From Prostheceraeus crozeri (lineage: Eukaryota > Platyhelminthes > Polycladida > Euryleptidae), in contig CAJQUW010001401.1 in NCBI GenBank assembly GCA_907163375.1, positions 62,001 through 126,000 of the forward strand: a stretch of 64,000 bases of DNA, in the 5' to 3' direction. Shown here one piece after another: positions 22,801-34,800 of the stretch (position 1 is the stretch's first letter; each line of letters begins with the position of its first letter). The notes under the pieces are model-generated. The model was not told the DNA's origin. It worked only from the letters and a program-made list of their open reading frames with translations, and made no database searches. The position numbers were made by a program, and so were the translations under genes.

Positions 22801-25800
22801 AATACATACTTTGTGTTAAATAAAAAACACTACAGTTGTTATGTCTACCTCTTGTGAAATAATTTCTCTGAACTGACTGATTTCTATCATTAACACAATC
22901 ATCAAAAATTACACAATGTTTCATTGTTTTATCTAGTTTACTAGGATCTTGCATATTACCACCATCATCTATTAATTGTATCTTTATATGCTTATTTTTA
23001 TTGGATTCTACTAACTGATTATTTTTTGCTGCTTCTTCACACCACGAACTTATTTCTTCTTCATCTTCAGATTTTTCATATTCTTTGAATAATGAAGCAA
23101 TTGCTGTTTTTTTAAGATTATTTTCAAATCCATATTTTAAAAATTGATAGACGGGTTGTTCTGCCGTTGTTGTATAAATTATAAGATTGTTATAATCCAA
23201 AAAATTTGGAGTCGTTAAAATTTTAAATAATAGATATGTTTTTCCACATCCTGATCTTCCACAAATAACTGACAAAACTTTATTAGATAAATTTGGATGA
23301 TGATTAAATTTGAGTTTTTTTAATTTAATGGGGGCACTTCACTCATTTTTTAATAAAAAAATTTTATTTTTAAGAAGAAAAAAATTAAACTTCTCTAACC
23401 AAAAGATCTATCATAATCTCTTCACCTCCAAAATTTATTTCTTTCTCATCAGTGATTCTAATGTTAATGTTGTTAATAGTTTTTCTTGTAATAGGGAAAT
23501 ATATTAATGTTTGTGGAAATACATTTAATCTATAACCAATGGGTACAGTAAAAGCTGGAAAACTGAAAATTAAATTTGACAGTTTACCATTTATATATCC
23601 TCCTTCAATAATGTCACAATGTACAACAATTGAATTTATTTCAGTTATTTTTGGAATCTTCTCACCAAAATGATAACCTTGACTATAGGTTTGTCTATTA
23701 AATCCTAATAGTTTTGACAATGATCTATCATGATTAAAATCAACTTGATGATTTTCGTCTAAAGTAAGAGAAAATTTATTAACTTCCGGTTCAACTGCAA
23801 AATGTAATTGTTTCTTATCTTTAAATGGCATACCTAAATGTCTCTTAATTTCATTTGATATTGGGGCTGTTCATTAACTAAAATTCTGCCGACAGAGAAT
23901 TAAACCAATTTAATATTCTGCCGGCAGAATATTCAGCCGACTTAATGAATGACGGTATATCACCGAAACTGGCTGAATATTCTGCCGGCAGAATATTAAA
24001 TCGGTTTAATTTTCTGTCGGCAGAATTTTAGTTAATGAACAGCCCCATTGATTCAACTTCGTAAGAACCAGGAGGAAAAGTTAGTATGTTCCACGTTTTA
24101 CCTTTATCAGTAGAATATCTAAATTGATCATTCACATCTTTGATAACGTTTTGAATAGTGTTAAATGTGGAGAAACTAGTCAATGCAATTTGATAATTTT
24201 TATTTTGTTCCAAATGTAGAATGGGTTCTAAATTACAAGTGTGTGATGAAGTAGTTGTTATAATTTTTAACGTCGTACTAAATTTTGATGAACCCAAAAT
24301 CTCTGTTAGATTTTCTAAATGATTATTAATTTAGTCTAAATCTGCTGAACACATTTTTTAGTTAAAATTTTGAATAAATATTTTTTTCTAAAAATTAAAA
24401 ACAACAACATATTTCAGCTATACTTTTATAATCCTCTTCATTTAGAATCTTCTTTTCTAACAGTCTTTTCAATATAGCATGAATTTCATTGAAACTAGAA
24501 TTATGTCCTTCTTTTATTGCAGTTATTAGAATATTTAATCCATTTAGTAATTCTTGTGGATCATCTGGTAAGAATACAGTTGTTTCAGTTTTAAAACCTT
24601 TTCCTACTTTTACTCCCGTTGATAATAAATTTTCTAATTGTTTATAACGTCTAAGAGATTTTGCTACACCAACTCTATCTAACATAGCTTTATATTTTAT
24701 GAGATCTTCTACAGCATAATTATTTAAATCTGCTCCTCTTAAAAGATCAACAAAATTTCTATCTAAACTAAAAGGAGATTTATCTGGTGAAAAAATTAAA
24801 CCTCGAAAAGGTTGTGGAAATATTTCTTTTTTCCGAGATAAAATCTAGGTATTGTTTTTCCATCCATAAATGAAATAGAATGTTCAAATTGCATAGATTT
24901 TGGTAATTTCTTATTAATGTTTGATTCTAGTAAACTATAGTCATCTAATATAGTTTTGTGAGCTGGATCTGTTATATTAATTTGTTTATCATTATTTGTG
25001 ATTTCTTTTTCAAGAGTTTTAAATGGTTCCATAGTTTTTTCAAAATCAGTTTGTACTTGCTCGGTTTGCTGCATTTTTTCAAACATATCAGATTGAATAC
25101 CAACTTTTATCATTCTTTGCTGAAGATGATTTTCTTTCATAATATTTCTTTGTTTTATTAACTCTTCTAATTGTTTAATTCTTTTAAAATTATCAGCTCT
25201 AACTTTATCCATTTTTTATATTATCTTTTTATATATTTTTCGTTTTTTATTATATTTTTTATTATATTCTTCATATTATATTTTCATATTATATTTTATC
25301 CATTTTTAAAATATAATATTTGAATTTTGTGGTACCATTGGAATACAACAAAAACATTTTACTGAACAAATTATTTTTTTATTGCTTTGGCGTCTGACAT
25401 CTTTTCGTTTCAAGTTTTGTTTAATAAAGTTTTGCTTAAATTTTCGCTTAAAGTTTTTAGCTCTTCTAAAAAAATTTTATCATTTTCTTCACTAGAAATT
25501 TTACCATCACTAGAAATTTTGTCATCCTGTTTATTCTTGTCATCAACTTTTTCTGACTGTAATTGAAATGATATTTGATTTACTTCATTAGCTATTTGAT
25601 CAAATTTTTCAATCTCATCTAACGTAATAACATTATCATCACATACTCTTTGAAAGTAGCAATGTAATTTGTCATAGACTTCTTTAATATGTAAATGTTT
25701 AGTTTTTAATGATTTTCGTTTCTTAGTTATTGAAGATTTATCTAACATTGTAACAAGTGAAGTTGTAAAAACACCCGTACCTGTTAAAGCAGTAGCAACT

Positions 25801-28800
25801 ACTGGAATTACCAAAACACCTGAAGATATAAAAATTGTTAAAGCACCTAAACTTATAGTCAAAAATATTCCAATACCTTGTGTTGCATTCTTAACTTCAG
25901 ACCATCTCTTACTTAATTTATCATAATGCTCTAATCTTAATAATAATTGTGATTCCTTATCTTTCATATACCTAACTCTATCCTTGTGTTTTTCTTTATT
26001 CAATTCAGTTATTTTTAATTGTGATAACGAAGGATATATTCTCGTCGTCCCCGTTGAGGTTTCTTCCATTTCTGAGGTTTCCATTTTTAAAGAAATATTT
26101 TGAATACAATCTTCTGGTGTATTGAGACTATGTGCAATTCTTAGACTACCTAAATTTTCATCTGCCTAAATTTTCGACCACGCGATATTTTTTAGATTAC
26201 ATGATATTTTGAGACAATTTAAATTTTCGTCTACGTGAAATTTTCGATATTTTTCGACCACGTGATATTTTCGACCGTCTAAATTTTCGAAATTTGGAGA
26301 CTACCTACATTTTTGAAAATTTGATTTTTCGAAAATTTGTCACTACCTAGATTTTTGAAATTAGGAGACTACCTAAATTTTTGAAAATTTCGCAAGGTGT
26401 GACATCCGGTGCGAGCGAAGCGACGCGCCGGATGTCATACCCTAAACTACTAACGTAGGTGCTGCTCGACCAGACCATCCTTAATTACCATAACTTAGAT
26501 ATAGGCATGAAGCTCCTTTCATAGGATTTGGCCGCATCTGTCAATGAAAGAGGATCATTCTCTTAAGTAAAGAAAGTGGTCTAGAAAGCATATTTATGAC
26601 TTATTCCGTCGCATGCCGGCATTTATGTAATCTTATTGCTCAAGAATCATGTTGACAAACCATCTCAATCATGAATTGATTCAGCCAATTTAAATGATTA
26701 AACGAGGAATGTATTTTTAATTTCAGACATAGCAATATCGGCACGGGTACCTGATATTTCAGATCCGGGCCCTTCCAGGACCGGGTGCTCATTGAGATTT
26801 TCAGACCCAACACGGTTCATCGGAAAGTCGATCTAAACTTCAAAAATACGACCCCAAAAAAGAGAGATGAATTTTTGAGAAGTACGTATGTAGTAGATCT
26901 TCAGAAAAAAGTATGTCTAGAGAATCCTGATTGTGCTGTTTCTGAGAAAATCATAGATATCGATTTCCGGATATCCGTGTTTTTCATACTACTAGCTACA
27001 AAAATTCAAAGGACATGAATGAGCTTACAAGTGTCATGTCACACAGTACTGTATTGTAGAAAAAAGCTACGAATGTTTTTCAAAGATCTCTGAGTATGTA
27101 GGAAACATCATTGTTCTGTTGTGACACTGTTTCTACAGCAAAATGAAAGTTTTGAATTTTTGTAGCTAGTAGTATAAAAACACGGATATCTGGAAATCGA
27201 TATCTATGATTTTCTCAAAAACAGCTCAATCAGGATTTTCTGGACATACTTTCTGAAGATCTACTACATAAGTACTTCTCAAAAATGCATCTCTCTTTTT
27301 TGGGGTCGTATTTTTAAAGTTTAGATCGACTTTCCGATGACCCATGCCAAGCCCGACCCGGACCCGCCCAATCCCCGATCACTTCCAGCTCTTTCAATTG
27401 AGCTGTTAGAAACTCACATCTGTCGTTGGGTTAATGGACAGATGTCAAAATGTGAAAATCGCTTAATTTGTATGACGTACTTTTTTAACAAGAGACCATT
27501 TGAGTATGGTAATGAGTCAGCCACAGGGCAGACTAGCATTTTCTGAGCTATATTTTGACACATTGCTCATCGAAATTGGTGGGCTAGAAAAGAAATAGTC
27601 ATGTCGCAAATTTATCACAAAATCGTCATTATACAGTAGTGGCTGAAAATATGCTGCCAGGTGACTCACAAGCAATTAGCAAAGGCATTTTTTTGTTCTC
27701 TCACCACATCGACTGCAGATGCTCAGTATTCAACATTAGTGCATTTATTAAATAGAATTTTGAGGTCAAGAGAAAAATGTAGATAGAAGATTGAAAAAGA
27801 ATTCTTGAGCTGATTTTTATAAAATTTACATATTCGCACTCCTTGCATCACAAGAATTCTGAATATACCAAACACTAAGACATTCGATGAAGAGGCAAGA
27901 ATATTGCATTTTCAGTCATTGACATTATGACTTTAAGATAAATTAGCGATGTCACTATTTTTCTTCGTGTCTACATAATTCGATGAGCAACACATTAAAG
28001 AAAAAGCTCAGAAAATGCATCTCTGACTCATGCCGAACCCTCAGAGACGTGAGCTTTTTCACACCCTCTGAGACCTGAGGGGATAGGTCTTTGTCACAGT
28101 CTTGTCCAGTGGACACCTTTCACATATTCTTGGTTTGCTTTCTTAAATCGATATCAAAACATTATTAGGAAAGCTAATTTTAAGTAAAACAATGATGTTT
28201 GCGTGTAGCAGGTCGATATAACTAATCCTTTAAGTTTCTTTCAGCCTTCTCAGCAAACACATGCGAAAATATGGTATTTTTATAAGTCAACCACATTTAG
28301 CACATGATCAATTGCACTAAGAGGCGGCTTTGCGATATTTTCTGTCACAATAAAGCCTCAGATAGTTGATTTTAATAAAATTGATTTAATCCATGCAGCA
28401 AAACCTTTCCATTTTCCCATTCTTTCAAATTTATCCAAAGCTGTCAAAAATAGGCCTAAGATGAGTCAAAATTGCTGTACTTTTAGAACCTAAAAAACAG
28501 ATGTGGAGATCTCAAACTCATCAACACTGCTGTGAAAAGTTTGTCAGCAGTCTCTTTTTGGTGCTGAACTATGAATATAATGATAGCTTTCATTTCGGAT
28601 ACTGATTTATGTCGAGTTGTTCATATATGCCAATCAGTCACGCGAGATCGTGTGCGATAGCAAAATATTCACATTTTGCGATCTTCCAACACAATGCACA
28701 TCTACGAGCATAATGTAGACGATGAATAAATGACTCTCACTCTTTATGCACCATCGTGCACATGTCCGAAATCATCCGTCATCTAATTACAAAAAAATTG

Positions 28801-31800
28801 TGATGGGAATTTCTACACCCTCTGAGACCTGAGGGGGATTCAGTGGACCCCTTGGCCTATCTACCATATTTCTACTGATTCAATTGAAATGAAATAGCGC
28901 ATGCATATTCACTGTCAAAAATGATGATTTTACGTGGGCATGAGCGGTTGATATGTTCTCAGCGCAAAAAATGAAATAGAAAAATGTGGCTCCGGAGTCT
29001 ACTGGACCCACCCCCTCAGCCTTCTTTATTGAAAAATTGATGTGCGACACGATTGGAAGGCATGAGAATCGATTGAGTTTCAATATAATTTAGATGGTCT
29101 GTTTTTCGCATTAGCTTCATTATAACAAATCTTTCATTACATGCCCTTGATGAACCATCAACTCGATGCTGATATTTGTCCGCATTAAAATCTTGTTCCT
29201 CCTCAATTCATCTGCATGTACCCCGGTTAAGAAAACACTGTGGAAATCATGGAAGCATGTCAGGCCCATTCACAGCGTTGTGCAATCAAAGATCCACCAA
29301 AATAAGTGATTTTCGTCTCAGAATAAGCTCTAATGTAAATTCAAGGGATTGAAAATAACGCACACCTGATACTATTATTTTTCAACATGCACTGAAAATG
29401 AATCAAAGGAGTTGCACGTGCGTAGAATATCAATGCTCAGTAACACGAGATAGCAGAGAAAGCGTGAGCATACAAAGTATGATTTTTTTTATTTGACTGT
29501 ACTTTTTCACATCTGCTTCTAACAAGTAGGATTCAATACATATAGATGCTCATACTTCCTAATAGAACGGTGCACAAGAAAATGTCTTCGAAAAAATTCC
29601 AATATTACTGAACATAAGCTTCATTGCACAAGAGAATGTATATTCATGTGCACTTTCAATTTATGTATAGCCTCACAACACATCTAAAATTCTTAGCAGG
29701 TTAGCAAGAGTTCTATGGTTGCAACTTCATGTAGTTAATCAACATTTAGAGTCAAAGAGATCTATAATAGGAATGCATTTGCTACTAACTTTGCTGGAAA
29801 CATATTTCAACAAACTCTGCATCTATGATAAATATATCTCTGCAATTATTCCACTTCCGATTAGTTTACTAGAAAGGAGATATTGTTGAAGTTTTGCGCA
29901 TCAAAACCATCATTGATCATAATTCCATAATTTTGTCTTAAATAACATTCTAAAAGTAGAAGACAAGTAGGTGCTATTAGTTAAACCTTTCACACTTACA
30001 TTATTTTCAAACTGTAATTGTTTTTGGAAGAAATTTCAAATGCAGTTTAAGAGCATTCTAGGGATCGTAAGAAGTCAGGAGAGGTGTCGTTAGAATCGTA
30101 TTGATCTCCTCTTTCTTTTGGTTATCAATTTTTGCCCTTTTGGTGTCAAGATAGTTGCGCAGTGTTGTCCCAAGAGGTGCGGTCGAAATGTTGCCAAATG
30201 GACACAAAATGAATGAAGATGAAAGAAAGAAATCTATTAGGAAGTTATATGTTTTTGATTACGGTATCTACTTCTGGCATTACTTTTTCGATAAGAGAAT
30301 TGCGAATTCAGATCGCTATTACAGTTCTGTTGCGATTCATGCAAATTGGCTGCATTGCCATTTCCATCATCCGTAGGAATTTTTAATGGAGTTTAGAGAA
30401 CTCTGAACAGTTATTGCTCTTCATATGGATATGGGTTGTTGTCTGAAATCATTGTCAAATGTCATCTTACGTCGTAAATCAAGCAGCTATTCAAATTCAA
30501 ATACTTATTTATCATCGTGTGAGAGAAATATTCGTCAATGGAACGCAGACTCGAATAGATTGATTTAAATAGTCACAAGAATATGATTCTGTGATGCTTC
30601 ATATAGCGTATGACATTTATAATGAGAATAAAGATGTGATAAAAAATATTTTAGTGCAATTATAGAACATCATGTAATAAGCTTAAGTAATAAGGTACTA
30701 TAAACTACTATAAAACAAAAATCCTTAAATCATTTTCATATATGCACACATTATTCAATACAAAAAATGACGGTTTAACGTCAGTGCTCTTCCTTAGCCT
30801 ACCGGGAGCTTGGACTGTGCTTTCATAGTCAGACTTTAATCTGGGGCGTTGAGATTTTTTGGTTCGGATGCCCTTTCTGACGACTTCCAATGACACTGTC
30901 GGTGTTCGACCTCTGGACCGACGAATCGATACGCCAAGCACTTACTCACTGTACCACGGAGACCACCATTGTTCAATACAATCTAATGTAATATTATGGG
31001 ACACATGTAGGCCTACATAGGATCATGCAATTGTTATACATTTTACAAACGTATTGGGCATAATCTCATACAGCAAATTTTCGGTTGCTTAAAAATATTT
31101 ATGTTTCAATTTTGATTAATTGTTCTGAAACGAAAAATTGCGACTTATCGCAAGTCTTGATGTAGTGCCAGTCATTGAAAGCCACCATTCTTTGGATTCT
31201 GTACACCATAGCAACCCTTACGTTGCAGTCGTTTATAGTGTGCACTTCCGTTTTAGTCCTTAATGACATAAGACCATGCAAATCAGGATTCTATGGTCTG
31301 TGCTAAGTTACTCCACTAAATAGCGTGGCTTGATATAGATGAATGCCTACAACATTAAACAAAATTATATACTTGCGCATGACGGCATTAACAATTACAG
31401 GAAAACACATTTGAACATTTTTAAAGCACTTCAGATTAATAATCTCATGAGCTAAAAGGTATTACTACCATAAGTATGTATGACAAGATCATAGACTTGG
31501 TTTAACAAAATCAACAGTACCATGAGTACTCTGAGGCCGGATTGTACGAAAACGTCGCAATTCCAATTTCGTCGCATCCGATAAGGTCGCGTCCGAAAAC
31601 GTCGCATGTCCGTTTTCGTCGTAATAGGATTCCGATTTGGTCGCAGTTGATCTATGTTGCTTCTATAAAAGTCGTCATAGCCACACTTTAGCTTCAGTGT
31701 GGCTTTCTATGTGTTAATTTGATCTTTGTCCTCCAGCAAATATCTATGTGAAGCTTGTCGTCAGACATCACAGAAATTTCTTGTCAATTTATACTTCACG

Positions 31801-34800
31801 GAATCACATTATTGAAAATAAAGGAGATATACATAATATACAAGAAAGTTAAAGCCAACATCCTTCAATAGATTAGTAACCAATGGTGATATAGTGATTT
31901 TGATTTATATCAAAATCAAGCTTCATCACTTGAATCATTTCTGTCTGGAGAGCAAGACCTATTATTTTTCAATAAGAAATTCAATGATGGATAAGACAAA
32001 TGTAGAGATAAGATTAAGCAAACCCAAAAAGGCAAGCCGAAACTGATTCTCAATGGTTATTGCTTCACCATCGATCGCTCTACAGAAAAATCAATATCGT
32101 GGAAGTGCCATACAAGAACCTGTAAGTCCAGATGCTCAACAAACTGCGAGACTTCAGCCTTCATACGCATGCCATCAAACCATGTATGCAATTCTCAAAA
32201 ATCTCTTGCTGAATTAGATGCCGATGATATATTTAATGATCTGAGCAACGAAAACATCATGAGTAAACCAAGTGCAATATTAACAAAATTTCATGGTTCA
32301 ATCTTCGAAGATGTTGCAATACCGGATGATAAGAAATTGAAAAGAAAGATTGCATACAAGAGAGAAAAAAGATTTTGAACAACATCAGGAAACCGAAATG
32401 ATGTCGATCAGATATTAAGGGAAATAAAAACCATATCTGGTGAAAACTTTGTTTTGCATGCTTCGGATGATAAAGATTTGATCATTTTTGAAACAACAGA
32501 AAGCAACCATTTGCCAATCCGAAATGGATGGCTGATGGCACATTTTCCATTGCACCAAGTGAATACTTGCAATTGTATGCCATTTCAGTAAAAGTATACA
32601 ACTTATGGATCCCATTAGTTTTGTGCTTATGAAACATCGCACAGAAAACGACTACTACACCATGTGGACCGAAATAATTAATCGGATGGATGAAAACGGC
32701 ATCGACATCCAAGAGAAGCCAATGTTATTTTTGGATTTTGAGAAAGCTGCAAGCAATGCTTTTAAAACACAATTCCCTGATGGAGTCGTATACAGGTGCC
32801 ATTTTCATTATTCGCAAGCAGTAATTAGAAATATGAAGAAACACAATTTGTACCAACTGTACACCAATGTTAATGATGTTCGACTGCCATTGAAGCAATT
32901 ACTTGCCTTGCCATTTGTTCCGGACAACCTGGTGACAGAAACTTTTCTGAAGATAAAAGACTCTCTTCCGCAATCTGCATGGTCTTTCATGGAGTATTTT
33001 GAGAAAACCTTCATTAGAGGAAAATTGCTGCGCGAAAAATCAGTATACAACGGGAAAATCAGTATACAACAAACGGTTGTACGAATCATGCAAATGGAAT
33101 GTATATTCCAGATTCGAGGAAGATTTGGCAAGAACCACTAACATCGCGGAGGCATTCCATAGAAAATGACAATGCTGAAACTACAATGGAGACCACCCTA
33201 CTCTTTTCCAGCTAGGAAAACGCTTGCTGGACATCAATCAACGACATTGCCATCAGATGATGCAGCATATAACAGCTGAAGCTCCACAAAAGAAGCAGAA
33301 CAAAAAGAATGCCGAGCGAGAAGACCACTTGAAGCGGCTTTTTCAAAAGTTTTCTTCTGGAGAAATGGCACTTGAGGATAACATTTTTTGGATGTGGCGG
33401 AAATGCTTTCACGTGGTGATGCTATGACTGCATGACTTTTGACTATATAGTGAGCTATTTTGTAATTGAGCAATGAAAGTTTTGTATGATTGAAACTTTG
33501 AAAATGTATTTTAGACATCAAATTGTAAATACATTATCTAATATACTACAACATACTGAGATTAATTTTCATTTGCTGGCAACTTCGTAGTGACAAGATT
33601 GCTGAATTTCTACAATACACTTACCTACATACATGTACATCGATTTTGACAATTTTTGGAAGCATGAATTCAACAGGCTAATATTCAGAAAATCCTTGAT
33701 AACAACTACACGCATAATATTTTGACAGTCACTGACAATAACCGAACGTCTCGTACTGGTTAAGGATATGGGTTTTCGTACGAACCAGACGTCCTGGACT
33801 AGTTTTAAGAAATTAGTACCATGCAACGTTTGTACTCTTACCCGTTTGATCCGACGAATTCGGATGCGACCTTTTGCGACGAAATCGGATGCGACTAAAT
33901 CGGAACTGTGACGTTTTGGTATAAATCCCTCTGAGGCATATTCTTAGAATAAATGAAGAAAATTATGCTATAATGAGCAATTGGCAAATTACATATTATT
34001 ACATAGGCATTCGTCATTATGAATGTTAGAGTTGTGTTTTTCGTTCGATGTACCACCAAAAAAGAAATCTTAGCATATGCAAATAGCAGACTCAAAAATA
34101 TCTCAGATGTCGATCAGATTGGATGATATCTACAGCTCTTGCATGAAATCGGTTTTATGAATGCTTGCCTCTGCATAATTAGTCTTTCCATTTCTTTTAC
34201 AGACAAACATCAAACAGGTGGCATAAATGACAAAATGATATTATATTGTAGACGAGAGATGCGTCACCAGTCATTCTCGCTCTCACTGTCACACTTCTCT
34301 CCTCCCTCTCTCTTTTCTCTATCTCTCTTTCTTCTCCTTTCTCTTTCTCTCTCTCATCGGGGATTGACAAAGACCGTGAAACCCAGGTCTTCTCGAGCAT
34401 CAATTTTTTTCTTGTTGCTGAACACAGTGCGAGTGGCACGAGAGGGGGGGCAGTCAACCTTTTCTCCCTCTTCTCTCATTCACTCTCTCTTTCTCTGCTA
34501 TAAGCAATATTGCTTACCTGACACTATCCAACTGATCAAGAATTTCCACTTCTCCCATTCTGAATTTGAGTGCGTATTTGAATTTCAGGCCACGCAATGG
34601 AGTACCTCGACCATCGATACGCGCGACAACCCAATTATTCTCAATGGCTAGAAAATCTTCAAAATGCAATGTGAATTGTTCTGAAACAACTGTGACTCCC
34701 GGACCTGCATACCTGAAAAATGCACAGTAAATCACAGCCAGCGTTTTAAGAATTTTAAGGTAATTGGATAAGAGAAAAGCAGCCCTAAAATTTTAGAGTA

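Larger units (their letters stand above)
11908..26451 (-). mobile_element. Polinton/Maverick (adintovirus-like) element, complete but decayed
   Basis: 14,544 bp, with ends AGTAGTTTAGGGTAT... and ...ATACCCTAAACTACT (the AG...CT ends of Polintons) and an exact 6-bp target duplication AACGTA (11902-11907 and 26452-26457). The terminal repeats are about 545 bp. Gene order left to right: protease (+), PLA2-integrase (-), hydrophobic protein (-), major capsid (-), small unknown (-), fibre-like coiled coil (-), small zinc-finger-like frame (+), DNA polymerase B with intein (-), ATPase (-), penton-like protein (-), coiled-coil unknown (-), two-TM protein (-). Polintons are animal self-synthesising transposons that resemble dsDNA viruses. 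Most of the larger genes carry frameshifts or stops, and one a MITE, so this copy cannot move by itself. It sits in an intron of the DPP4-like gene. Confidence 0.97.

Noticed and set aside
30786-30966. A functional tRNA gene on the minus strand
   Set aside because: A and B boxes deviate, no cloverleaf with anticodon stem could be drawn, and a SINE body follows.
32482-33131. Minus-strand frames of 75-107 codons within the MULE
   Set aside because: Antisense shadows of the MULE transposase, whose catalytic motifs are on the plus strand.
34139-34651. 170-codon plus-strand frame
   Set aside because: It runs through the CT-rich tract (Ser/Leu-rich) and overlaps antisense a clear DPP4-like exon.
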